Source of the DNA: Diphasiastrum complanatum
Taxonomy: Eukaryota; Streptophyta; Lycopodiopsida; Lycopodiales; Lycopodiaceae
Assembly (NCBI GenBank): GCA_029204225.1
Contig: CM055108.1
Span: forward strand, 19,870,773-19,934,772
Reading direction: 5' to 3'
DNA: 64,000 bases
Below the pieces are notes generated by a model. That model was given only the letters and a program-made list of their open reading frames with translations. It did no database searches and was not told the origin of the DNA. Below are positions 1 to 11,985 of the stretch, piece by piece; the first letter of the stretch is position 1, and the number at the start of each line of letters is the position of its first letter. The translations under genes and the position numbers were made by a program.

Positions 1-22
1 CACACAAACACACACACACACA

Positions 23-91
<69 letters not shown>
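1..91. repeat. (CA)n-(TG)n palindromic microsatellite
   Basis: A CA tract (1-25, one interruption) switches directly into a GT/TG tract (26-91). The two halves are reverse complements, so the array can fold back on itself, unlike an ordinary dinucleotide run. It begins at the window edge and its true left end is not visible. Confidence 0.95.
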
Positions 92-93
<2 letters not shown>

Positions 94-498
94 AAACTAT
101 CTCCTTCCATTGATCATTTACATCATTTACACTCCATCATCTCAACTTACATAGGTGATTAGATTAAGCTTTTGGATCACAAAGTACACTAAATGATAAA
201 TCTTTCCATTGGATTAGATCTTCTTCAGATCCAAATATTTTGTAGACATTCATGATGTATTTTCATACGCACAGTCCTATAATCATTTGGAATTTTGAGA
301 AGTCATCAACTTTGAAATGTCTAAGAAATCTCTTAAGAATAGCATGTCTTGAGCATAATTAAAAGGCAAAAACATCAAGCTTTGCATTTTGTCGAGGCTT
401 GTATACAAAGGTTCAATCCGACACCTTTTGCATAGTCAATGTCAATATGTAAAGTCATTCATTATGTAATGCAATGCAAAACAAGAATTACCTCAATG

Positions 499-2052
<1,554 letters not shown>

Positions 2053-2399
2053 CTACAATGTAGCTAATGCTCATAACTTCATAGATAAGCAATACTGAAC
2101 AATATCAAGTGACAATCACGAAGCTGTTTTATGCTTGTCCAAATGCTTGCAGAAGGGCAACCTGAAAAATTGCAAATCCTGGAAGAGGTCATATGTACAT
2201 CACCATCGAGCATTGCATCACCTGAATCACTTTATTTGAGTGCAAACATAGTCTTGCAGCACATTTGAAGCCATGACGATGTGACATTGTGCTGGGATCT
2301 GTAGAAAGCAATTCTATGGAAGGATGTACACTAGCTTTGGTTCATACAGATAATGGGTGCACATGTTCAGATGGTGGGAAGTGGGATAAAATCATTGAT

Positions 2400-2957
2400 C
2401 TACACATTGCTCTGTCCAAATTGCAGTATTTTTCTCTCCAGCTCCTCCTTGTTGGCCCCAACAAACTTATCTACCTGCTCCTCATCTTTGATAAAGATAA
2501 AGGTGGGCATAGCCTTCACTTCCAACTTTTTCGCGATTTCCTACATCCCTCAAAACAAATGTAGTCAGAACACCCCAAGAAAAAAAAACTTCATTCCACT
2601 GATAGAAATGACTGCTCAGTAAAGTTGAATTGGGCAGAGTCAAAGAGTTAGTTCTCAAACAGATACAAAAACCTCTCACAATTAGTATCCAAAGTAACTT
2701 TCAGGTTATGCTTCCATTTGAAAACTTTTAATCTGGCTCTATTGAGAATAGTTCAAGCCTCAACCCTCAAATCTCAAATGAAACGAGAAAAGTTGTAGAC
2801 AAGGAAGAGGAAAACCGCTTCCGATGGGAAAGAATAATGCTAAAGCGTAGCCGTTGACACATCTACTACGCATCAGAAAAGGAGTATAGTGTGATCCAGT
2901 AAAGTGGAAACGAGACCTCTCAAACTGCTCACAACAGAAGCACATGCCGCTTCTATA

Positions 2958-2990
<33 letters not shown>

Positions 2991-3589
2991 GCAATAGTAC
3001 TGCATCGCAACTGGGGATTCTAGATTGGATAATACAGGTAACTGGATCTCTGGTGAAAATTCCAAACAACGATAAATTTCAGATGCAAACGATTTTACCT
3101 GCAAGTCATCTACATCTACTTCCAAGAACATTGTGTCAGGGAAGCTCCTTGAAAGATCGTCGAAAATGGGAGCCATGAACTTGCAAGGGGCACACCAGTC
3201 GGCAGAGAAATGCACAGCAACCTGACAAAAACATCACCAAAATACCCCCAAACCCATCAATCCCGAGCAGTCCTCAGCACAATTCGTGCCAAAAATTCCA
3301 CCCATCTTCACCATCTCCAACAAAACAGCAATTTCCAAAAACCCAACAATCCAGAACAAAACAATAGAATCAGAAAAGCAAAACCCACCAAGGAGCCCTC
3401 TGCGTTGGCCCGTCGAAGCATCTCATCCCAGAAGGCGACTGAATCCACCACCACCACCCGAGAAGGCTCCTGCAGGTGCCCACTATACAGATCGCGATCA
3501 ATACTATGTTGCTCGATGGGGATGCCACCCCTTTCTTCCTCCCCATCTCTCACCATCTCCTCCTCTGTCGATCCATTCTCTCCTGCCAT
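2400..3589 (-). CDS. Thioredoxin, CXXS1-like / h-type, three exons
   Basis: Predicted cytosolic thiol-disulfide oxidoreductase of 154 aa. Exons: 3389-3589 (67 codons), 3099-3221 (41 codons), 2400-2540 (46 codons plus TAG). Both introns are phase 0 with GT-AG ends (donors TTG|GTGGGT and CAG|GTAAAA; acceptors tcag|GTT and gtag|GAA). Exon 1 gives an acidic N-terminal extension of about 43 residues and then the first strand (SRVVVVDSVAFWDEML). Exon 2 holds the active site SADWCAPCKFM (Cys77, Cys80). Exon 3 holds the cis-proline loop KAMPTF (Pro120) and the ending VGANKEELERKIL. KAMPTFxFxKD and VGANxxE resemble the plant CXXS1 group, where the second cysteine is normally serine; here both cysteines are present. 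The start is the first ATG in the exon 1 frame; no transit peptide is evident. Intron 2 (558 bp) carries a TA microsatellite. Assignment to CXXS1 rather than another h-type subgroup is inference. Confidence 0.9.
2953..2989. repeat. (TA)n microsatellite in thioredoxin intron 2
   Basis: About 17 TA/AT units, slightly imperfect at the left end, inside the second intron of the minus-strand thioredoxin gene. Confidence 0.95.
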
Positions 3590-3674
3590 CGCCACCTCCT
3601 CCTCTCTCGCAAAACCCACAATAAACAGCAGCCAAAGAGAAGAGAAAAAGAGCTCAAAGAAGAGAAGATCGCCT

Positions 3675-3684
3675 CCATTTATAA
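3675..3684 (-). promoter_or_regulatory. Putative TATA box of thioredoxin gene
   Basis: The minus strand reads CTTTATAAAT about 85-95 bp upstream of the thioredoxin ATG at 3589. That is a plausible place for a core promoter with a short CT-rich leader. Confidence 0.5.
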
Positions 3685-3956
3685 AGTCCCAATTGGGTCA
3701 TGGGACACCCACATCACCTCATCAAAGGGGACTATTGGGTTTCTTGATTGGCCACCTGATTTTTGGGATAGGAGTGGTTAGGATGGATGACTATTGGTTT
3801 CCATATTACCCACATCATCTTTCGGATAGGAGTGGATAGTTGATAGGAGTGGGTAGTTGTGATCACAGTTTTTGGAAAGACTTTGGAAAGAGAACGAGCG
3901 CCATGTGTTACTTAGTGGAGCACCCACTTGGATCTAATAGCTCATGAGTAATGACA

Positions 3957-3984
3957 CCTCCCTCCTCCTCCTCCTCCTCCTCCT

Positions 3985-4027
<43 letters not shown>
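3957..4027. repeat. (CTC)n then (CT)n microsatellite
   Basis: A trinucleotide CTC run (to about 3988) passes into a CT dinucleotide run to 4027. It lies upstream of the thioredoxin promoter. Confidence 0.95.
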
Positions 4028-4031
<4 letters not shown>

Positions 4032-4774
4032 ATAAGTAATGACACCTCTAACAGAGCGAGACCACAAAATCTAGAAATATTTATGGCACTCGAATAATCA
4101 AACAATGTCATGTTTACTAAAAAATTAAGGGGCCCAAGTGATCACGAGAGTTCATGGATAGAAATACTAGCAATAAATGAATAGCTCAAAACTTGCAAGG
4201 GTTGATGGAAAAATATTAAAATGGAGTTGAGATATTAGAACCACTAAAATAGATTGTGCTAATATGAAGCATCACAATCTTGTTGTATCATAAGATAGTC
4301 AATGCAATCTACCCAAGAAGACAAACAAGTGATTAGGCACATAAGAAGATCGACATGCCACTACAAATTGTGGAGGCAATCATAGAAGACATGAGTGGGA
4401 AAACAAAAATGGATGAGCTAGAGAAGAAGCTAGAGAAAATTCAATGTTGTATGTGCTAATGATTAGAAATATTTCTCATGCAAGGATTGGACCTCAATTA
4501 TCTGCACTCTCAAATTCTAGTAGCAGATAAAGCAAGGGTTGCCATGGAAAATCTAGAGAGCTTGAAGTAGAAAATCAAACATAAAAGTGGTGAGCTATTT
4601 ACTCCATTTTTTCTTAGACGGCAAAATGCCAACATAGAGAGCCAAAAAGGAAAATATAGATTGGTGTTGTGATATTATGAGGAGAATGGTGCAAACTTGA
4701 AAAGTGGATCCGTAGTTAGCAAGGGCGAAATCAACAAAGCTCAATGGTCACTGCAAAATAAAATAGACAGTCCA
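4028..4774. other. Intergenic, nothing recognised
   Basis: AT-rich sequence with only short frames. I found no domain motif, LTR boundary or tandem repeat. Confidence 0.4.
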
Positions 4775-5398
4775 TTAAATGCAATTCTGAGAAATAATTT
4801 CAAATTGGAATGCCAATGATAAAGCTATTAACAACAAGAAGCAAATAATTTTCTTGGTATGATAGGACAGAAGCAGGTATTTGGTGAGTGGTGTGCATCC
4901 ACTAAATAGACACTGTGTCAAGGTGTCATTTTCGTCCTTAATGGACTGAAGGAAAAAATTGCTAAGAACTAAGACTTCTCGGCTTGAATTTCTTGCAATG
5001 TCAAATTGCAAGAGCTGAATCTCAAACTCTATCATAGGATCACTAACAGAAGCCTGTCTGTTCTTCATATCCAAACAATCAGGAACTCTAAAATTTATGC
5101 TAAAATCAAGCTCCTCTAATCTGAAACAAAATGGAACTTCTATTCTATCAACGGCATCAGATATGTCTTTCTCAAATATCAAATATTCATCCGAATCTAT
5201 ATAGGTGAGAGAATTATAAGGAGGAGGAGGAGGAGGAGGAGGAATAGTAGAATCTACGGGACTAACTGGATTGTCCAAAATGGTTGTAACCGTATTTACA
5301 ACCGAATCCAATGCCGAGTTATTTACATTTTCACTAGAAGGAGAAAGTTGAATATTCATTCTCCTAACTTTCTTCGGAGCATCATTTTTGCTCCTCAC
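4775..5398 (-). CDS. Hypothetical Pro-rich/acidic reading frame, unknown
   Basis: Unrecognised open frame of about 200 codons that stays open upstream to about 5520. It has a basic segment with PTKRPRKQQ and KKVRRMNIQ, then a Ser/Asn-rich acidic stretch, a run of eight prolines (encoded by a GGA/GGT-like repeat at 5219-5242), and a hydrophobic C-terminus. The apparent start at 5398 is GTG; the first ATG in frame is near 5358. It lies directly downstream, in another frame, of the CENH3-like relic at 5480-5759. No domain was identified. It may be a fragment of a larger decayed gene or element. Confidence 0.25.
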   Translation of the reverse strand: MRSKNDAPKKVRRMNIQLSPSSENVNNSALDSVVNTVTTILDNPVSPVDSTIPPPPPPPPYNSLTYIDSDEYLIFEKDISDAVDRIEVPFCFRLEELDFSINFRVPDCLDMKNRQASVSDPMIEFEIQLLQFDIARNSSREVLVLSNFFLQSIKDENDTLTQCLFSGCTPLTKYLLLSYHTKKIICFLLLIALSLAFQFEIISQNCI

Positions 5399-5479
5399 AA
5401 CCCTCTTAGGAACTTGTTGCTTCCTAGGCCTCTTGGTAGGGAGGTTTGTCTTATCTAAGGGACCACTTATGTAATTTAC

Positions 5480-5759
5480 AATACCAATTTTGCATCCTAT
5501 ATAGGAGTTGAAAATCTTTTCGCATTATAGTAACTTGCTTGGCATGAATAGCTAGCTAAAAAGAGTCTTCAAAAAATAGGCTCTGATAATCCTCAGCAAC
5601 CCCTTGAAGGCATTCGAGTGCCACGGGTGTGAATCTAACAAAACTGCCAAGATCATTCCTAGTGATCTGGCGAACAGTGTGGTAGAAGGGTGCACTAGAA
5701 ATTAGCAGGGTAGAACCTGAAGAGAAAAAATATCTCCTAGTCTGATTCATCATTTCCAT
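5480..5759 (-). pseudogene. CENH3-like histone H3 relic, intronless
   Basis: Reading from ATG 5759, the frame aligns with a complete histone fold. RRYFFSSGSTLLISSAPF fits the alpha-N helix and the 'LLIPAAPF' entry of CENH3, followed by TVRQIT (REIT), then RFTPVALECLQGVAEDY (CENH3 R-W-T-x-x-ALxALQEAAEDY), LFFED (LFED), then AIHAKQVTIMRKDFQL (AIHA-RVTLMRKDFEL). A TAG at 5556-5558 interrupts the fold just before AIHAK, in the same frame, and the C-terminus decays after 5490. The loop 1 length and the W/F-T and MRKDF features favour the centromeric variant over canonical H3. The usual long basic N-tail is missing. Plant CENH3 genes have many introns, so an uninterrupted fold suggests a retrocopy. 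The product would be non-functional as written. Confidence 0.75.
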
Positions 5760-5975
5760 TGTGGGGATATCGGACTTGTGCGCAAGAAGAGGGGAGTGAG
5801 CGAGAGAGGTCTAAGACGGGTCGCAGAGAAGCGATATGTACAGGGCTTCTGTGGGCAGGCGGTGTACTAGGGATTGAAGGGGGTGACGGGCGTCGCATAG
5901 GAGCAATATCTGGAGAGCAAGGGCAAAAAAAGTGAAAAACAATGCCTCGAGGGTGAAGCCCTCTACTCCGCGGGT

Positions 5976-6185
5976 CACACGTGTGAACGTACGACCGGGT
6001 GTACGGTCACACGTGTCTCTCTTTACGGCCAAATCAGAAATTGCCACGTATCAATGTACGGCATAATGAGATTTTGACACGTGTCAAAATGACATATCGC
6101 ACGTGCATAAAAGTACGGACGAGTAAGGTGGAGACACATGTCATGTTGACCATTGACTCGCATGTGTGAAAAAAACGTATAAAAG
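5976..6185 (+). promoter_or_regulatory. G-box palindrome cluster with TATA box
   Basis: Palindromic or near-palindromic ACGTG elements occur at 5976-5985 (CACACGTGTG), 6008-6017 (CACACGTGTC), 6076-6085 (GACACGTGTC), 6099-6106 (GCACGTGC) and 6132-6141 (GACACATGTC). They are followed by TATAAAAG at 6178-6185. The TATA box points to plus-strand transcription toward the ATG at 6389. The CENH3-like relic diverges on the other strand, so the block could be a bidirectional promoter. CACGTG cores are classic bZIP/bHLH sites in plants; function here is inferred. Confidence 0.55.
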
Positions 6186-6388
6186 ACATGCACCCCGATT
6201 ATCTTTTTTGATTTTTTTTTCTCAATTTTTGCAAATATCACTCTTGTGTGTGCTATTTGTGTGTTCTTCATTAGCTAGTCGTCTACGTGCGCACAAGTGC
6301 GATATCCCACAATCTGAGTCTGTACATATCGATCATGTGCGCGTTCTGAACAACGCTATCGCGCGCATAGAACCGATATTTGCCAGAA

Positions 6389-6736
6389 ATGGCCTCCTCG
6401 TCCGGAGCTAACCATGAAAGCACTCTAAGTACATTTCTGACTAAGTTTGGAATAACGGAGAACTTAGACTACTTTAAATCCCTCTTCTGGCCTTTTCTAC
6501 ATGTTTTTCAGACTACTCAGCAGAATGTTGAAGTATTTTATGACCCCTATGTGAGATTCAGAGATATAGTTAGTATCCGTGTGATCTCCATAGGTCCTTT
6601 CTCTTTCATGCATTTTATTGACCTTGTCCATTTTCTGACGTTGAAACTAAATGCTTTTTTAATTTGCCAATTCACTATATTAACGAGGATGTATATATTA
6701 CTACTACGGGTTTATGTAAATTATTTACTATCATGA
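6389..6736 (+). CDS. Hypothetical protein fragment (115 aa)
   Basis: The ATG at 6389 sits in a good plant context (gaaATGGC), about 200 bp after the TATA box at 6178. The first 65 residues look protein-like (MASSSGANHESTLSTFLTKF, then an F/Y-rich segment). The frame then becomes hydrophobic and low-complexity and ends, so only an N-terminal exon or relic may be real. No known domain was recognised. Confidence 0.3.
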   Translation: MASSSGANHESTLSTFLTKFGITENLDYFKSLFWPFLHVFQTTQQNVEVFYDPYVRFRDIVSIRVISIGPFSFMHFIDLVHFLTLKLNAFLICQFTILTRMYILLLRVYVNYLLS

Positions 6737-7039
6737 GGACTAAGTGCTTTGTTTACTATCGGGCACAATTTTTGAATTTTTTGATATTATTGATTTTGAG
6801 ACCGAAGACTTGGTGCCATGAATGGATTACAATGATGAAGAAGGACTTCTGATGGGGGAAGAATGTCTGATGAAAGCTTTGTCAGATTTTGCTTCAGCAT
6901 GGAGGAAGCATGCCATCTAAAGAAGAATTCATGGCATTTCAGTTTCAGATGGGCTTCCCTTGTCCATCCTTAATGCATTTCTGTTGGAAGTATTTCTACT
7001 TTCTACGGTGGCTAGCTCTAATGAAGAGTTCGTGCGTAG

Positions 7040-7850
7040 TATAGTGGTAGACCGGTCGTCCACCTTCTAAGTTCTACAAGGCTTAACAACTGTGAAATAA
7101 GAACATAAACAAAAAGGGAGCACCAAGGCTTCCCAACTGGTGCTCGAAATAGAAACTAATTAAGGTGTGGCTAAGGTGGTACCCAACTAGCCACTACTTG
7201 GAAAGTAAATAAACTTGCTAAGGCGGTACCCAACTAGCAAGGATCAACAATAAACTAGGCTTCCCAACTAGCAAACCGTAAAACTAATACTAACTCCCAA
7301 AGGGAAATGAAATAATAAATTGCGGCTAACTAAATAATTAACAAATAAAGCAGGCCACAAGAATCCAATGAAAGGAGGCAAGAGGAGGCCCGAGCACCTT
7401 CCCTCAAGCTATGCACCTTCCAATGGGAACACAAAGAAATAGAATGATAATCTCAAGGAGAGAGCAATTTAGCATAATCTCAGAGTATTGTTTTACAAGG
7501 GAAATGCCTCTCTTCTTATAGCAAGAAGGGCCTTCCATAAGCTTCTACTAACTTATGGGATTATTTTCTAAAACTTGCAATTCTAAGACTTCTAAACTTC
7601 TCCACTTCTAAAGCCTAAGACTCTAAACTTAGAACTCAAGATAACTTAGAATCTTTTATTTTCTAAGCTTAAGTTTCGAAGTTTAAGCTCTCTAAGTTAA
7701 GTTTTCTAACTTAGAAGTTTAGAATTTAATTAAGTTTCTACCCATGGACTTATAACACACATGCCATGGTAGGAGTTTATTAACAAGTACTCACAGTGGG
7801 CTTATAATACACATGCCACGGTGTTTTATTTTACTTTGATTTTACTTTGT
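7040..7850 (-). mobile_element. Probable inserted LTR-like element
   Basis: This block differs from its flanks. On the minus strand it has a U3/R/U5-like layout: an A/T- and 'aagttct'-rich segment, a TATA-poor leader with GAAGAGAGGCATTTCCC, and repeats of CTAGTTGGGTACC at about 7175-7280. Near the other end a tRNA-like string (TAGTATAGTGGTAGA, 7038-7052) occurs. I could not find clean termini or a target duplication, so LTR versus SINE-like origin is open. Confidence 0.3.
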
Positions 7851-8313
7851 TGCTAACATTGAGGATTTTGCTGCATGCCGAGGTGGTCTCAGACAACATT
7901 CTTCTTCATTCCATAGGGACTTGGCCACTATCTGAGGGCATTTCCGAAAGAATGAGATATGTATTGCTCATTCTAAGTTCAGCCCAGTTGGGGAGACACT
8001 CATAATGGTTGTGAAAGCTTTATCTTATTATCTAGAAGGACATAAATTTGTTAAGACAAATAAGATCATTTTCGTCAAGAGATCATATGTTTTGAACATT
8101 CTAGGTTTTACTAATGAGAAGGGGAGCTCTCACTATTCATTGTACTCTACATGTATTGAACTTAGTGGAAACAAGGATAATGCACATCTACTAGATGCAT
8201 TATTCAATATTTATTTATACAATCAATATTTATACAGTGGGTACATATCATTTGACTATGATGCTCTTCTCTCTTGCTCCATGAATTTGCAAGCTTTTCT
8301 GAACTTGTCATAA
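7851..8313 (+). pseudogene. Unknown coding relic, plus strand
   Basis: Protein-like plus-strand sequence resumes after the inserted block. One frame reads GTWPLSEGISERMRYVL, and after a frameshift an open frame of 102 codons runs from 8005 to 8313. It may be the 3' part of the unit beginning at 6389. No family was recognised. Confidence 0.25.
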
Positions 8314-10666
8314 TCTGTAGATTTGGTGATCTGTCTAATTTGAACTCTTCTGTAAAACCATTGAAACAATTGAATATTGTAGCTTCGTTTTTTGTTAGTT
8401 CCTCCATGTTGAGTGTTTCGATGGAATGATGCTCGCGCTTGCCAATGTGATTTCTCCATTCTTTGTGATGACCATATACTCATGCTCCCGTAGGTATTGG
8501 CAAAGAATGATGTGTGATCCCTGAGTATGTACTGCATAATAGTAAAATATAGAATTAGCAAAAGGAAAATTGAAATCATCAATGATAGGAAATTTATTTA
8601 AAGTAATTGACCATGTAATGTGTGATGTGATCTGGCCCCCATGCTTTTGATACGACATCAACAAACTCCACACAAGTCTGTTGGATGATATGCTTCTATG
8701 TATTTGTAAATGTATTTTTTATAAGAATTTTAATCATACTGTCTAATTTTTTTCACACATCAACTTTTTGTAGTCTAGTTGTACCTCTCACCTCGAAATC
8801 CTGAGTGCAAAAATGATCTTCTTCCAAACAGAGTGTGCAATGCTTGATGCTTTACATGTGTGGTTTGACAAAAAATCTTTGTGCTTTTGCTCCTCCTATG
8901 CTTGGCTTGCATGGCAAATTTTCAGTCTTTCTTGAAAGCTTTTCATCTTTTTGTATTTTCACATGACCCTTGTGTAGTCTTTCTTTCGATAGAACATCTG
9001 CTAATCTAGATATTGTTTGTTTTGAAGATGATGCTAACTTGGTATTCCAAGCAAATAATATGTGAATCTCTATTATCCTCACATCTACATGAAGAGTACA
9101 AATATGTACACTTTTCAATGGAATAGGCAATATAAGTTTCTAGTTTGGATCTAAATTTTCTCTTGTTATACATGTACTTCTTGTAGCATCTTTCGCCAAT
9201 TTCATGCAGTATATACATGGATGCTTAGACGTCGCTCCATGAGAAACATTATACATGCATTTCAAAGTTTTCAAATCACCTGCCAAATGTCATTCCACAT
9301 TGAAATCTCCTTTTCCAGGTACATTGAGCTTTACACCATCCATGTGCTCTTTGATAACCCGAGGATAAGATGTTCTGCAGAATATCCATGATAAAATATC
9401 ATGATCTTCTTTCAGAACCTATCAACATAAATGTACCATTAGATTCAAAATCAACATAGCTAGTTAGTTTGATTTAAAACTTCAATCATATTTCATTATT
9501 GAATGAGCAAATATACCTGGAAATCTAGCAACCACCAGATATCGTTTTTTGACTGGACACTAAAGCTAAAATTTCCATGATCGATTGATTGTCAAAGTGC
9601 CCCGTTCATGAGAGTTATACTAACTCTCTCCATCTTTTGCCCTTTAACTATTTCTGACTCATCTAACTTAAGCACTATGATTATTTTACCAATTACCTTT
9701 TCCATTGTGATTTCATAAAAAGCAATCATAAATCTTAGTAATTGATTTATATCCACAAATATCTTATGCATTCCTATATTTAAGCCAGTTCTCTCATGCT
9801 TCAAATGATATGACCTTGGAAGAGGAACCTTCTTAATAAAAACTTGCTTAAATGCTTCTCTGATAAGTTTAAAAATTGTATCATATGCTTCCCTGCTTAT
9901 CCCGACAAAATCACAAGCACCTTGCATTATAGTTTTATCTAAGAATTTTTGTATGTCCATCATCAAGCCCTCTACAATTTTAGACTTTATATGTGGACTT
10001 TTATTATTCATCAACATAGATTCAGTTGATTTACCTGTTAATATAGAACCCAATGTCTTTCCGATTGAATCAATATCTTTGATATTTTGATTTGCAAACA
10101 ATGCAGATCTGCATTGAAAGATAACAGATTAGAAAACAAACCTGCATATTAAGCATATTCAATTAAGCATCTGAGATAAATTACAAAATACCTACTTGAA
10201 TGCACGAATCCTTCTGTTTTGGTAACCTCCTCTCGAGAGATTCTGAATATCCTTGCAAGATTTTCGCTTTCGTTTCTTGCTTTTAGTTTTCTCTGTGAAT
10301 ATTTCCACATCTTTCAGTAACTGTAAATTCTCAGAAGCAATATTACCTGCATTTGTTCAGATTCAATGCTAATGTCTGAAATATTTTTTTTCAACGACTC
10401 ATATTTTCTTCAAAGTTCTACATTTTCATGCTGCAACTTTTGTACAAAACTCTCTCTCTCTTGATAGCAGGAGGACATAGATCTGATGTGACTCTCCAAA
10501 AATTGAATCCTCCTAAAGATGTATTTCCATAATTTTTCAATCTTTCACAATATCCCAATAAACCATTATGCCTATTGCAAATCCAAATAACCAGTTGAGT
10601 TATTGAGGAGAAGACATGATGTTTTAGGGTACTAGGATCTTCAGGCTCATCTGTCCACAGATCCAA
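8204..10666 (-). pseudogene. Degenerate intron-containing gene, unknown (possibly mobile)
   Basis: Protein-like segments run in order on the minus strand: 10666-10418, 10101-9518, 9420-8852 and about 8673-8204. Splice signals link them: donor CAG|GTATAT near 9517 with acceptor gatag|GTTCTG near 9420, and a donor GAG|GTGAGA near 8792. The central exon reads GDLKTLKCMYNVSHGATSK followed by HPCIYCM (a Cys-x2-Cys pair), then LPIPLKSVHICTLHVDVRII, and later KPSIGGAKAQRFF. In-frame TGA/TAG codons at isolated positions (for example after NVE and after LDPN), with the frame otherwise preserved, mark a recent pseudogene or a decayed copy of a repeat-encoded protein. I cannot name the family; a transposase-related role is a guess. 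Confidence 0.45.
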
Positions 10667-10904
10667 ATTCTTCTTTCTTTCAATCCTATAACGTAGATGG
10701 TGCTCAACAGATATTGATGATCCTTTGACTCCTCTTTTCTATAAAGGTGCCAAGTCAATAGGAATGTCCAAATGAAGATGATACAAATATCGTCATTATA
10801 AAAAGTACAAAATCAGTGGCAAGCTTCAAAGTACTACGAAATATTTGAATGCAAATATATTCTTACCTAAGGCAAGATAGGCCATTTCTGATGAAAGCTT
10901 CCAT

Positions 10905-11140
10905 ATTCAAATATGGATGCTGATATTTTAATTTCCACCACAAGATGGCGCTCATATTTCAATTTCAAGAGGGAATTTTTATTCAAAATCATATTTATAA
11001 AATTTTCGCTAAACAAAATGCAAGGTCACCAATTTCGGATGAGAGCTTATGTAATGGTGATCCCCTCCTTATTCAAATATGGCGATGGCGCTCATATTTT
11101 GATTTACACATCAAGATGGCACTCATATTTTGATTTTAAG
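10905..11140. repeat. Imperfect repeats of a 'gatggcgctcatatttt' motif
   Basis: Variants of AAGATGGCGCTCATATTTTG recur near 10945, 11085 and 11115 with partly shared flanks. Short frames across it are repeats of the same peptide and are not genes. Confidence 0.5.
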
Positions 11141-11879
11141 TGAGAATATACATTCAAAATCATACTATGGTTAAGCACTACACAACCAAAACAACAATTG
11201 GTTTGCTTAACCATAATTGTAGACGAGCTAGTTAAAACATTAGGAGTGGTGTGGACAAACAAATAAACAATATTCTTTTATTTATTTAGACTTTTTTTTT
11301 GTGGGATTTCTTATAGGGTCTTTTTCTAGTTTGAAACTCCTCTAATGCAAATTTCATGTGCATACAAATGCATCAGAGCATAATGGATTGTACAAGTAGT
11401 AGATACTAGTCATAGCAACATGTTTAATATCAGTGTAAGGATCGTCGCCCATAGACAATTGCATTCATGTAAAAAAAATCCTTTATACTTCTATAGTCTG
11501 TCCTGAGTAGAAAACTCGTTCATTTTCGGTGACACTGTCGAGATCATGGTCAGAATGGATTTCAATTTTTAGGATCAAGATAAGATCTCAACCTGGATCG
11601 ACATAGGGCAGCAGTCATGCCACAGAAGGAGCCCATGAATTGTCTCGTATCATTCCCATAGAGAGCAATTCAATTTTCTGTCCATTTGTCCAATTCTATG
11701 AAAATTGTAAAAGCCAACTATCTTGAGTTTTGGGGTTCTATGTCAAAACCACCCATTGTACACTTGTAAATAAGTGATTAGGCCAAATTTAGACTTGGAT
11801 TAGCTCATGATAGTGTAGGTTGCTTACACTTGGCTTGATGGTAGAGGGCTAGTGACAAGCACCTCAAAATCTTACTTGA
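11141..11879. other. Intergenic, nothing recognised
   Basis: AT-rich sequence. The part after about 11740 resembles LTR leader DNA of the window's copia elements in composition, but no boundaries could be set. Confidence 0.35.
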
Positions 11880-11985
11880 CAATTTGGACCAATCATAGCA
11901 AGAGGTGCATCAAAATGATCCAATCAATGTAAGAGGTGACATGTAAGTGGTCCAATCATTGTAAGAGGTGGTAGGAGGGTGGTCT
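11880..11985. repeat. Short tandem repeat of 'ccaatcattgtaagaggtg'
   Basis: Three to four imperfect copies of CCAATCATTGTAAGAGGTG occur in tandem. They sit within a longer stretch (about 11740-12600) that looks like a decayed LTR, including a CACACGTGTG palindrome at 12352-12361 as in the copia LTRs further right. Confidence 0.5.

Noticed and set aside
2289-2622. Plus-strand frames opposite thioredoxin exon 3
   Set aside because: Shadows of the coding exon; no motif.
3210-3839. 209-codon plus-strand frame rich in Ser/Pro
   Set aside because: Antisense to thioredoxin exon 1 and its leader; the minus-strand gene has domain motifs and splice sites.
7038-7075. Possible tRNA gene (TAGTATAGTGGTAGA resembles box A of tRNA-Asp)
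   Set aside because: No acceptor stem, anticodon arm or proper box B can be formed; at most a tRNA-derived fragment.
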